Source: Campylobacter showae (GTDB taxonomy: Bacteria > Campylobacterota > Campylobacteria > Campylobacterales > Campylobacteraceae). From it: DNA of 64,000 nt. Below the pieces are notes generated by a model. That model was not told the origin of the DNA and did not search any database. It worked only from the letters and a program-made list of their open reading frames with translations. How positions within the stretch are numbered: position 1 is the stretch's first letter; every line of letters begins with the position of its first letter. Shown piece after piece: positions 1-7,526 of the stretch. Where the stretch lies: assembly GCF_900699785.1 (NCBI RefSeq), contig NZ_LR535679.1, forward strand, positions 806,001 through 870,000, in the 5' to 3' direction. Both the position numbers and the translations under genes were made by a program.

Positions 1-819
1 ATCATCCCGACGACCGATTTTGCCGAAAGCAAATCGCTCGCGTTTTTCACTAAAAACGGTATCGTAAAACGCACGAATTTAAGCGAATTTAAAAACATCC
101 GCTCTATCGGCGTACGCGCTATCAGCCTAGACGAGAACGACGAGCTAGTAACGGCTCTCATCGTAGAAGGCGAGGAAGAGCCGATAAATCTAATTGACGA
201 GCTTGGCATAGAGACCGAGATAAACGAGATAGAAGCGATAGAAGCCCAGATCGACGAAGAAAATAGCGAGGAAAACGACGAGAACGCGACCGAAGGAAGC
301 GACGATAGCGAAAAGATGCTATTTATCGTAACCAAAAAGGGAATGTGTCTCAAATTTAAACTCAGCAAAGTCCGCCAGATGGGCAGAACGGCTCGCGGCG
401 TGACGGGTATTAAATTTAAAGAAGCCGGCGACGAGGTCGTAGGCGCAGCCGTCATCGAAAGCAACGAGCAAGAAGTACTAAGCATATCTCAAAAAGGTAT
501 CGGTAAACGCACTACCGCAGAAGAATACCGCCTAACAAATCGCGGCGGCAAGGGCGTAATCTGCATGAAGCTAACTAACCGCACCGGCGATCTGATCGGC
601 GTCGTAATGGTCGATGACGAACAAGATCTGATGGCTCTAACCTCAAGCGGCAAGATGATACGCCTCGATATGCAAAGCATCCGCAAAGCCGGCCGAAACA
701 CTAGTGGCGTCATCGTCGTAAATGTGGACGGCGACGACGTAGTAAGTATCGCAAAGTGCCCTAAAGCCGACGAAGGCGAGGACGAGAGCGGCGAAGATAC
801 GCTAGAAAATTTAGAATGA
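1..819 (+). CDS. gyrA: DNA gyrase subunit A, C-terminal part (partial, 5' end outside window)
   Basis: The reading frame is open from base 1 and ends at TGA 817-819, giving the last 272 residues of GyrA. These residues form the C-terminal beta-pinwheel that wraps DNA so that gyrase can introduce negative supercoils. Blade-type repeats are visible, such as FFTKNGIVKRT, MLFIVTKKGMCLKFKL and LMALTSSGKMIRL, together with the typical RxxGRxxxGV turns. The N-terminal breakage-reunion domain with the active-site Tyr lies upstream of the window. Between two blades (bases about 169-312) there is a strongly acidic segment of about 50 residues rich in Glu, Asp and Asn, and the protein ends in another acidic tail. 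The next gene, flgP, starts 73 bases downstream, the same order as in C. jejuni (gyrA then the FlgP lipoprotein). Confidence 0.95.
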   Translation: MIPTTDFAESKSLAFFTKNGIVKRTNLSEFKNIRSIGVRAISLDENDELVTALIVEGEEEPINLIDELGIETEINEIEAIEAQIDEENSEENDENATEGSDDSEKMLFIVTKKGMCLKFKLSKVRQMGRTARGVTGIKFKEAGDEVVGAAVIESNEQEVLSISQKGIGKRTTAEEYRLTNRGGKGVICMKLTNRTGDLIGVVMVDDEQDLMALTSSGKMIRLDMQSIRKAGRNTSGVIVVNVDGDDVVSIAKCPKADEGEDESGEDTLENLE

Positions 820-828
820 ATTTAGTGT

Positions 829-848
829 TTTTGGAATACAATTTGCTA
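829..848 (+). promoter_or_regulatory. Candidate sigma-54 promoter of flgP-flgQ-flgR
   Basis: The sequence TTTTTGGAATACAATTTGCT carries GG at 833-834 and GC at 845-846 with exactly 10 bases between them. This is the -24/-12 spacing of RpoN promoters, in the T-rich context typical of Campylobacter. A start site about 12 bases on would leave a 35-base leader before the flgP ATG at 893. FlgR, encoded two genes downstream, is the sigma-54 activator of the flagellar regulon, so the site may be part of a feedback loop. That regulatory role is inferred. Confidence 0.55.
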
Positions 849-892
849 GTAAATTTGCAAACAAAAAAACAACTAAATTTAAAGGTTCAAGA

Positions 893-1399
893 ATGAAAAA
901 AATTACATTCGCGGTTTTGGGCGCAGTAGCCTTTTTAACGAGCGGCTGCTCTTTTAACAGCCCTTTTGCCTCCGACGAGACCACGTCGGCGAAGCAAGAC
1001 ATCGTCATACAAAAGGTCGATAAAGAAGATATCAGAAGCGTGATGAAGCAAGAAAAGATGATATACGATATCGAGCAAGTCGATGCGGTATTCGGCGCCG
1101 TGGGCGAGGGTATCGCTCCGACTAATACAGTCTCTCACGCGCAGTCGCTAGCCCTAGCTAAGCGCGCAGCCATCGCGGATGCGCACAGACAGCTAGCCGA
1201 GAAGCTATACGGAGTCAAGATAAACTCCAAAGATACGGTTAGGGACGCGATGCTTAGAGACTCCACTATCACGGCTCAGGTCGCAGGCCTCATCAAAAAC
1301 GCTTCCATCATCGAGCACGACTTTAAAGACGGGCTCTACCGCGTCAGAATGGAAATGAAAATAGACCAAAGCAAGTGGCAAGAAATTTTTGCTTACTGA
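893..1399 (+). CDS. flgP: FlgP, flagellar basal-disk lipoprotein (LPP20 family)
   Basis: This is a 168-residue lipoprotein with signal peptide MKKITFAVLGAVAFLTSGC and lipobox Cys19. The mature part contains the LPP20-like domain (alpha/beta, with the conserved stretch SLALAKRAAIADAHRQLAEKLYGVKI at roughly residues 84-109). In C. jejuni FlgP forms the large basal disk under the outer membrane that supports high-torque motility. The ATG at 893 is preceded by AAAGG (872-876 region) at a workable distance. flgQ overlaps the 3' end by 25 bases, so the two are translationally coupled. Gene order gyrA-flgP-flgQ-flgR-asd is the same as C. jejuni Cj1027c-Cj1023c, which supports the assignment over a generic LPP20 lipoprotein. 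Confidence 0.88.
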   Translation: MKKITFAVLGAVAFLTSGCSFNSPFASDETTSAKQDIVIQKVDKEDIRSVMKQEKMIYDIEQVDAVFGAVGEGIAPTNTVSHAQSLALAKRAAIADAHRQLAEKLYGVKINSKDTVRDAMLRDSTITAQVAGLIKNASIIEHDFKDGLYRVRMEMKIDQSKWQEIFAY

Positions 1400-1773
1400 T
1401 TGCCGCTACGGCGCTTCTCTACGGCTCGGAGGAGTTTATCCTCTGGGCCAAAATCTCCACTAAAAATCACACCGTAGTTTACGACGATATCGCGCTTTCA
1501 AAGGCAATGGTTCTAAGCGAGCTAGAGTATGAGTATCTATGCGAAATAAACGCCTATAAGCAGCCCGCACAAAGCTCGCTAGAGTTTTTAAATTTACATA
1601 AAAACGAGCTTTTCGAGTGCTTTTTGCCTTATAAATTTAAGGTCGAAGATCGCTTCGTCCAACACAACAAAAATATGAACTCCGCAACCGATCTTACGCT
1701 ATTTCCCGTGCGATTTACGGTAAAATTTAAGCCCTCTTCGGCTATCATAAGCGTATTTAAAAACAAAGAGTAA
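1375..1773 (+). CDS. flgQ: FlgQ, flagellar motility protein
   Basis: The predicted product has 132 residues and starts at GTG 1375, inside the end of flgP. The N-terminus (MARNFCLLIAATALLYGS) looks like a signal peptide, so the protein is probably periplasmic or outer-membrane associated. No enzyme motif is visible. In C. jejuni FlgQ is needed together with FlgP for motility and for FlgP stability. The assignment rests mainly on position between flgP and flgR, size and the signal sequence. The 25-base overlap with flgP argues for coupled translation. flgR begins 3 bases after the stop. Confidence 0.75.
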   Translation: MARNFCLLIAATALLYGSEEFILWAKISTKNHTVVYDDIALSKAMVLSELEYEYLCEINAYKQPAQSSLEFLNLHKNELFECFLPYKFKVEDRFVQHNKNMNSATDLTLFPVRFTVKFKPSSAIISVFKNKE

Positions 1774-1776
1774 AAG

Positions 1777-2946
1777 ATGAACATCGTAATAGTAGAAGAC
1801 GACATAAATATGCGCAAGTCCCTAGAGATCGCGCTTGGCGAATACGACGATCTAAAAATCAAAAGCTATAAAAGCGCGGTCGAGGCCCTTAAAAAAATGG
1901 GTGACGACGTCGATCTCATAATCACCGACATCAACATGCCCCAAATGGACGGACTGGAGTTCATCAAGTGCCTTGAGGGTAAATTTGACGTCATCATAAT
2001 GACGGGCAACGCGACGCTAAACAAAGCCATAGAGAGCGTGCGCCTGGGCGTCAAGGACTTCCTCACGAAACCTTTTGACGCGCAAACGCTATATGAGGCG
2101 ATAAAGAGGGTCGAAATTTTACGCCGAAAGCTACCCGCAGCAAGCCTAAAAGCCGCACAAAACGGGTCAAATTTACAGGCTGATTCGACCGATTTCGTAG
2201 CCAGCTCGCCCGCGCTTGCTAACGCGCTAAATTTAGCCTCGCGTGTCGCAAAAACGGACGCCTCGGCGATGCTAATGGGCGAAAGCGGCGTGGGCAAGGA
2301 GCTATTCGCTAAATTTATCCACAAAAACTCGCCGCGCAAGGACGGTCCATTTATCGCGATAAACATGGCCGCGATCCCCGAAAATTTGATAGAAAGCGAG
2401 CTTTTCGGCTTTGAAAAGGGCGCATTTACCGATGCCTCGGCGATGAAAAAGGGACAGTTCGAGCTAGCAAGCGGCGGTACGTTATTTTTAGACGAGATCG
2501 GCGAGATGCCGCTAAATTTGCAGCCAAAGCTCCTACGCGCGATCCAGGAGCGCGAGATCACGCGCCTTGGCGCCACAAAGAGCGTCAAAATCGACGTTCG
2601 CATCGTATCCGCGACGAATGCAAACCTGCCCGCGATGATCAGCGAGGGTAAATTTAGAGAGGATCTGTTTTACCGCCTAAACACCGTGCCCGTCGCCATC
2701 CCGCCGCTAAGAGAGCGCAAAGAGGAGATCTTGCCTATAGCAGAGCGTTTTTTGAAACAAAGCTGCGAGGAGTTTAATCTCGGCGCAAAAAGCTTTTCCG
2801 AGGCGGCGGTAAAAGAGCTTGAAAACTACGATTTTCCCGGCAATATCCGCGAGCTCATCTCCGTCGTGCAGCGAGCGGCGATACTGAGCGAAAGCGAGGA
2901 AATACAACCCGGCGATCTTTTTTTGCAAGCTCGCAGCAGAAAGTAG
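1777..2946 (+). CDS. flgR: FlgR, sigma-54-dependent response regulator of flagellar genes, without DNA-binding domain
   Basis: This 389-residue NtrC-type activator has a receiver domain at about 1-120 (acidic pocket ED8D9, phospho-acceptor Asp51 in TDINMPQMDG, Lys near 101 in LTKPF). An AAA+ sigma-54 interaction domain follows at about 140-370, with Walker A GESGVGKE, the sigma-54 contact loop GAFTDA in place of the usual GAFTGA, and Walker B GGTLFLDEIGEMPL. The protein stops soon after the AAA+ domain (FPGNIREL...QARSRK), so the Fis-type helix-turn-helix of normal NtrC proteins is missing. H. pylori FlgR is likewise short and works from solution, and the C. jejuni protein also lacks a true DNA-binding domain. 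It is expected to be phosphorylated by FlgS (not in this window) and to activate rod-hook genes. Confidence 0.9.
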   Translation: MNIVIVEDDINMRKSLEIALGEYDDLKIKSYKSAVEALKKMGDDVDLIITDINMPQMDGLEFIKCLEGKFDVIIMTGNATLNKAIESVRLGVKDFLTKPFDAQTLYEAIKRVEILRRKLPAASLKAAQNGSNLQADSTDFVASSPALANALNLASRVAKTDASAMLMGESGVGKELFAKFIHKNSPRKDGPFIAINMAAIPENLIESELFGFEKGAFTDASAMKKGQFELASGGTLFLDEIGEMPLNLQPKLLRAIQEREITRLGATKSVKIDVRIVSATNANLPAMISEGKFREDLFYRLNTVPVAIPPLRERKEEILPIAERFLKQSCEEFNLGAKSFSEAAVKELENYDFPGNIRELISVVQRAAILSESEEIQPGDLFLQARSRK

Positions 2947-3123
2947 CTTAAATTTAAGCTTTACGCGAGTAAAATAAGCGAAATTTTAGCTTAAATTTAG
3001 CCGGCCGAGACGACGACGCTGAAAATGCGACGTGCGGTTTGGCAAATTTGAGCCGACGAGAAGTAAAATTTGAGTTAAGTTTAATGGATAAGAGCGGTCG
3101 CGATTAGCTTTTTATGCCAAAAC

Positions 3124-3433
3124 CCAAATTTAGCGAAACGAGTTTTGTCCTAAGCGCGCTACGCAGCCGACGAGACTAACCGCAAGACGGCTTGCCGCCC
3201 AAGAAGCAAACAAATTTAGTCCGCAAAGCAAGGCGAGTCTTTGGCGCCAGATCAAGCCAAAGAGGCTTGTCGCAGGGGCTTTGCCGACCGAGATGTAAAA
3301 CCTAAACTTGGTCCGCAAAGTCGGACAAGTCTTTTCGCATCGCATCCGCTTGCGACGAGACTACGCTACGAGGAGTACGGGATCCAACCGATGGGGTTGG
3401 TCGCAGGACGACTCTGTCGCCCGAGAAGTAAAA
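3124..3433 (+). repeat. Three tandem degenerate repeat units between flgR and asd
   Basis: Three head-to-tail units can be aligned by eye: about 3124-3210, 3211-3300 and 3301-3433. Units begin with AAATTTAG(T)CCGCAAAG or a variant and end with a conserved tail: ACCGCAAGACGGCTTGCCGC followed by CCAAGAAGCAAA; GTCGCAGGGGCTTTGCCGAC followed by CGAGATGTAAAA; and GTCGCAGGACGACTCTGTCG followed by CCCGAGAAGTAAAA. A fourth partial tail (ccgacgagaagtaaaa) is at 3053-3068. Each tail can form a tiny hairpin. The stem CGG/CCG in unit 1 becomes CGA/TCG in unit 3, a compensatory change. The last unit runs straight into the asd ribosome binding site. The rest of 2947-3123 shows only AT-rich words and no gene. 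Confidence 0.6.
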
Positions 3434-3448
3434 ACAAAGGAGTCTAAA

Positions 3449-4474
3449 ATGAGAAAATTTAACGTTGCCGTCGTAGGTGCGACGGGCGCAGTAGGAGAGG
3501 AGCTTTTCCGCGTTATGGAGGAGGTTGATTTCCCGGTGGGCGAGCTACTACCACTAGCAAGCGCGAAAAGCGCGGGTAGCGAGATAGAGTTTAAGGGCAG
3601 AAACTACAAAGTCGTGGAGCTCACCGAGACCGTTTTTGACGAGCACGAGATCGATATAGCGTTTTTTAGCGCGGGAGGATCGGTATCGGAAAAATACGCC
3701 AAATTTGCAGCCGCCAGCGGCGCCGTCGTGATCGATAACACCAGCCACTTTAGGATGGATGCGGACGTGCCATTGGTCGTGCCCGAGTGCAACCCACAGG
3801 ATATCATGCAGTGGAAAAACCGCGGCATCATCGCCAATCCAAACTGCTCAACCATCCAAATGGTGCAAATTTTAAAACCGCTAGACGACGCGTACGGCAT
3901 CAACCGCGTGGACGTAGCGACCTATCAGGCGGCTTCGGGTGCCGGCAAAGAGGGTATGGAGGAGTTAGTCGTACAGCTGCAAAAGTTTTTCGAGTTTAAG
4001 CTTGATGAGTGCAAGCCGAAAGTCTTCGCGCACCAGCTAGCGTTTAACGTCATCCCGCACATCGACGTATTTTTGGACAACGACTACACCAAAGAGGAGA
4101 TGAAAATGGTCAACGAGACCCAAAAAATCCTCCACAAAAATATGGAGGTTAGCGCGACCTGCGTGCGCGTGCCGGTGCTTCGCAGCCACTCAGAGGCTAT
4201 CACGATTCATTTTGACAGAGACGTAGACGCCGCAGCCGCTCGCGAAGTCCTGCGCAAGGCGCCTAGCATCGTGGTCGTGGATGAGCCGGCCGCGAAAAAA
4301 TACCCGATGCCAAGCATCTCAAGCGACACCAACGAAACCTACGTCGGACGTATTAGAGCGGATAACTACCGCAAAAACATCCTTCATCTGTGGTGCAGCG
4401 CCGACCAGATCCGCGTGGGAGCGGCGACCAATGCCGTAAGAATCGCGCAAAAATGGATAGAAATGCAGGAATAA
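3449..4474 (+). CDS. asd: Aspartate-semialdehyde dehydrogenase
   Basis: This 341-residue NADP-dependent enzyme reduces aspartyl phosphate to aspartate semialdehyde, the branch point to lysine/diaminopimelate, threonine and methionine. The nucleotide-binding loop GATGAVG is at residues 10-16, the catalytic Cys133 is in NPNCSTIQM, and RVPVLRSHSE near residue 230 is typical of the C-terminal domain. The frame is open upstream to 3308, but the true start is ATG 3449. It has AAAGGAG (3437-3443) at ideal spacing, and the upstream residues would be translated repeat DNA. Length matches the family. The gene stands alone between the repeat array and a gene-free stretch. Confidence 0.95.
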   Translation: MRKFNVAVVGATGAVGEELFRVMEEVDFPVGELLPLASAKSAGSEIEFKGRNYKVVELTETVFDEHEIDIAFFSAGGSVSEKYAKFAAASGAVVIDNTSHFRMDADVPLVVPECNPQDIMQWKNRGIIANPNCSTIQMVQILKPLDDAYGINRVDVATYQAASGAGKEGMEELVVQLQKFFEFKLDECKPKVFAHQLAFNVIPHIDVFLDNDYTKEEMKMVNETQKILHKNMEVSATCVRVPVLRSHSEAITIHFDRDVDAAAAREVLRKAPSIVVVDEPAAKKYPMPSISSDTNETYVGRIRADNYRKNILHLWCSADQIRVGAATNAVRIAQKWIEMQE

Positions 4475-4906
4475 TCGGCCCGCGTTTTATTTAAATTTGC
4501 CGAATTTACGATTTGATTTGGCGGGCGCACCTTACCTCGCTTTGGCGTAGATTCGGCCAAAATTTGATTGTTTTAAAATATAAAATCGAGTTTTTACCGA
4601 TACGAATTTTCTACTAGCTTTTTAAATTTGACGCTTAAATTTACCCGCATCTTTACGGCGCAAACTTTAGAGTTAAATTTGTAAAGTCAAATTTAACGAA
4701 CTCAAATTCAGCTCATTTTGTCAAACCGAGTAACGCTCGCAAAAACTGTTTTATAAAACACCAAAAAACTCAAATTTAACTCACTCAACAACGACCCAAG
4801 CCTCACGCACTAACTTAAATTCCAGCTAGGCTCGCGCCCGCTCAACGCCCTAGCTTTAAGGAAAATACTATAAAATACGCGTTTTATTTTTAAAAAAAGG
4901 AAATTA
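4475..4906. other. Gene-free stretch rich in AAATTT words
   Basis: I see no coding region, RNA gene or clear terminator in these 432 bases. The stretch holds many copies of AAATTT and TCAAATTT. A TATAAA-like -10 at 4869-4874 may serve the following membrane-protein gene. Confidence 0.5.
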
Positions 4907-5410
4907 ATGCGTAAAACTTTTGAAAAAATCCTACTCTTTAGCAACAACTTCACTCTCCTTCCCGTAGTCTTTGGCTTGCTCGGCGCGATCGTGCTTTTCA
5001 TCATCGCCAGCTACGACGTAGGCAAGGTTTTCGTCGCCGTTTATCACTACTTTTTCGGCGATTTTCACCCAGAGAACTTCCACTCAGAAGTCGTCGGCGA
5101 GATCGTGGGCGCGATCGACCTCTACCTCATGGCGCTCGTGCTTTACATCTTTAGCTTCGGCATTTACGAGCTGTTTATCTCCGAAATCGAGGAGCTCAAG
5201 CAGTCCAAACAGAGCAAAGTCCTCGAGGTGCACTCGCTCGACGAGCTTAAGGATAAACTTGGCAAAGTCATCATCATGGTGCTTATCGTTAACTTTTTCC
5301 AGCGCGTTTTGCACGCAAATTTCACTACGCCGCTTGAGATGACCTACCTTGCGGCCTCGATTTTGGCGCTTTGCTTGGGGCTTTATTTCCTACACAAGGG
5401 CGAGCACTGA
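4907..5410 (+). CDS. YqhA/UPF0114-like integral membrane protein
   Basis: This 167-residue protein has three to four hydrophobic segments: about 16-40 (LLPVVFGLLGAIVLFIIAS), 65-90 (IDLYLMALVLYIFSFGIYEL), 118-136 and 144-160. The motif FGIYELFISEIEEL after the second or third segment is characteristic of the UPF0114/YqhA family, whose function is unknown. The start ATG 4907 follows AAAAAAAGGAAATT, a good ribosome binding site. It occupies the same place after asd as the C. jejuni homologue Cj1022c. A strong hairpin terminator follows directly. No biochemical role can be assigned. Confidence 0.8.
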   Translation: MRKTFEKILLFSNNFTLLPVVFGLLGAIVLFIIASYDVGKVFVAVYHYFFGDFHPENFHSEVVGEIVGAIDLYLMALVLYIFSFGIYELFISEIEELKQSKQSKVLEVHSLDELKDKLGKVIIMVLIVNFFQRVLHANFTTPLEMTYLAASILALCLGLYFLHKGEH

Positions 5411-5418
5411 TGCCATTT

Positions 5419-5445
5419 GCGAGCCTGGATTCGGGCTCGCTTTTT
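5419..5445 (+). terminator. Rho-independent terminator after the YqhA-like gene
   Basis: GCGAGCC (5419-5425) pairs with GGCTCGC (5434-5440) around an 8-base loop and is followed by TTTTT. It lies 9 bases past the stop codon. Confidence 0.8.
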
Positions 5446-5647
5446 AAATTTCGATTCAAATTTTACCGCTTCGCTATATGTGAATAACTTTTAAATTTTG
5501 CTTTTATCGTTAAGTTTGATTTCGAAATTTTACCAAATTTAAAGCTATGTAAATTTAAGTTATTTTTTAGTGACAAATGCCGATTTTATGGGCTTTTGGG
5601 ATTAAATTTAAGATTACAAAATTAACCAAAATAATATAAATTATTTC

Positions 5648-5679
5648 ACTTTTCACTCCGTGAAAAAAACGTGAAAAGT
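5648..5679. repeat. Nested inverted repeat in convergent intergenic region
   Basis: ACTTTTCAC (5648-5656) and GTGAAAAGT (5671-5679) form a perfect 9-base inverted repeat. A second match, TTTTCAC (5650-5656) with GTGAAAA (5660-5666), shares the left arm. It could be a weak terminator or a protein site. The surrounding 5446-5828 holds only AT-rich words and no gene. Confidence 0.4.
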
Positions 5680-5828
5680 TACGTTTAATTTCAGTCCTTT
5701 TTGAGTAAATTTGACGCAGTTAAATTTGATCGGTATGACCCGTATCTTTACGGCGTGAATGATTTTGGTATAAATTGAGAGTCGTAAATAGAGAGTTAAA
5801 TTTGACGCTTAAAGATAGATATAAATTT

Positions 5829-5857
5829 AAAAACGGCGCACGCTTACCGCATACGCC
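5829..5857 (-). terminator. Rho-independent terminator of prs
   Basis: Read on the minus strand, GGCGTATGC and GCGTGCGCC form a 9-pair stem (two G-U pairs) around a GGTAA loop, followed by GTTTTT. It lies about 40 bases past the prs stop. Confidence 0.7.
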
Positions 5858-5895
5858 GCCAAGGGGTAATTTTTAGACCAAAGCGCCGCCTAAAA

Positions 5896-6825
5896 TCAGT
5901 CAAATAGCGAATTTACGCTTTCGTTATGATACACGCGCCTGATCACTTCGCCAAAAATCGGAGCTACGCTGAGTACTTTTATCTTTTCGTTTTCCTCGCG
6001 TAGCGGTATCGTGTCGGTCACCACTAGCTCGTCTAGCACGCTATCTGCGAGGTTTTCGTAGGCCTTACCCGAGAGTACCGCATGCGTGCAGCACGCCATC
6101 ACCGAGGTTGCGCCGCGCTCTTTAAAGACTTTTGCCGCCTTTACTATCGTGCCGCCCGTATCGATCATATCATCGACCAGGATCACATCCTTGCCCGCCA
6201 CGTCGCCGATTACGTTCATTACTTCGCTTTCGTTAGCTTTTTCGCGGCGTTTATCGACGATGACGATATCGAGATTTAGGGCTTTTGCGACGCTTCTAGC
6301 GCGCGCGACGCCGCCGATATCGGGGCTAGCGATGATTGGATTTTTGAGATTTTTATTTTTGATATGGTCGTTAAAGATGATCGAACCGTAGAGGTTATCG
6401 ACGGGGATATCAAAAAAACCCTGAATTTGGCCCGCATGAAGATCGATCGTGACGACGCGATCGATACCCGCCGTTTGCATCATATTTGCCACGAGCTTTG
6501 CCGTGATAGGCACGCGAGGAGCGGCTTTGCGGTCTTGGCGCGCATAGCCGAAATACGGCACCACAGCCGTTATCGAGCTAGCCGAGCTGCGCTTAAGCGC
6601 GTCGGTTAGGATCAAAAGCTCCATCAAATTTACGTTTGCAGGCGCGCAGGTAGGCTGGATGATAAAAATATCCTTGCCGCGCACGCTCTCGCCGATCTGC
6701 ACGCTGATCTCGCCGTCGCTAAAGCGTTTGATCGTAGCTTCGCTAAGCGGAAGCGATAAATAATGCGAAATTTTCTTTGAAAACTCTACGTTTGCGGTGC
6801 CCGAAAAGATTTTGTAACCTCTCAT
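5896..6825 (-). CDS. prs: Ribose-phosphate pyrophosphokinase (PRPP synthase)
   Basis: This 309-residue class I PRPP synthase makes phosphoribosyl pyrophosphate from ribose 5-phosphate and ATP for purine, pyrimidine, histidine, tryptophan and NAD synthesis. Visible motifs include the N-terminal FSGTAN and FSDGEISVQI, the ATP-loop region YFGYARQDRK (about 94-103), the cation site TIDLHAGQIQGFF, and the PRPP-binding loop VDDMIDTGGT near residue 220. Length matches the bacterial family. It is a single-gene unit with its own terminator; the next gene upstream on the same strand is about 700 bases away. Confidence 0.97.
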   Translation of the reverse strand: MRGYKIFSGTANVEFSKKISHYLSLPLSEATIKRFSDGEISVQIGESVRGKDIFIIQPTCAPANVNLMELLILTDALKRSSASSITAVVPYFGYARQDRKAAPRVPITAKLVANMMQTAGIDRVVTIDLHAGQIQGFFDIPVDNLYGSIIFNDHIKNKNLKNPIIASPDIGGVARARSVAKALNLDIVIVDKRREKANESEVMNVIGDVAGKDVILVDDMIDTGGTIVKAAKVFKERGATSVMACCTHAVLSGKAYENLADSVLDELVVTDTIPLREENEKIKVLSVAPIFGEVIRRVYHNESVNSLFD

Positions 6826-7526
6826 AACGATTTGCCTTTGTGAAATTTTTGTTCAATTTTACCGAACTAAAACTTAAATTCGTAGATTTTGCGGTTAAAT
6901 TTGAGATTTTTACGTAGCCCTAAAGCTCAAAGCGCGAGATTTTGCGCAGGAAGTAAGCAGCCTTCTTTAGCGCTTTTAGTAGGCTTGGGTAAATTTGGCG
7001 GCTTCTCGGTCTTGCGGTCGTAAATTTTAGATTTTAGGCTGCAGTTTTGCGCAGGCGGCTAAATTTAAAAACCGTACGTAAAAGTGCGGACGACAAACGC
7101 GTTTAGGCCGTAAAGCGGGCTTCGTTCGGCATTTTTTGGATACTAGCAGGGCAAGTAAATTTAAAATTTTAGTTTTAATTTCGAGCAAAAAGCGGCAACG
7201 AAGCATTTTTTGCCGCATTCACGGCTTTTAAAAATATAAAATTAGGCGGTTTTACGGCTGCGTACGTCAAATTTCGCGCAAAGCTAAGTCTTGCCCGCAG
7301 CAAGCCAAGTCGGCAAAGCTAAAGCTCGCACCGCCAACAAACAAAGCGCAAATGAGCCGAGCAAGGATGCGCGCGATAAAGCTTCGGTAAATCTCTTTCC
7401 GCTACGCTTCATGCTTTAAGCCCGCAGTCCGGCAAAAACGTCCGCAAGCGCGCTAAAGCAAAACCAAGCAAAAGCTCTGCCGCAAGTCGCAAACTAAGCG
7501 CGGTAATACAAAACCCTGGCGCAAAC
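6826..7526. other. Long gene-free stretch between prs and the DUF748 gene
   Basis: No credible gene is visible in these 701 bases. A small open frame on the minus strand at 7027-7218 has no family features. The part 7261-7526 is unusually GC-rich, with repeated words (GCAAAG, GCCGCAAG, GTCGGCAAAGC). Its minus-strand piece GCTTTGCCGAC matches the tail of the repeat units before asd, so it may be a decayed member of the same family. Confidence 0.35.

Noticed and set aside
3241..3448. Open frames through the repeat array, including an upstream extension of asd
   Set aside because: They translate repeat DNA; the asd family N-terminus and a strong ribosome binding site fix the start at 3449.
7027..7218. 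Small minus-strand frame upstream of prs
   Set aside because: No ribosome binding site, no conserved motif and a composition like the surrounding non-coding DNA.
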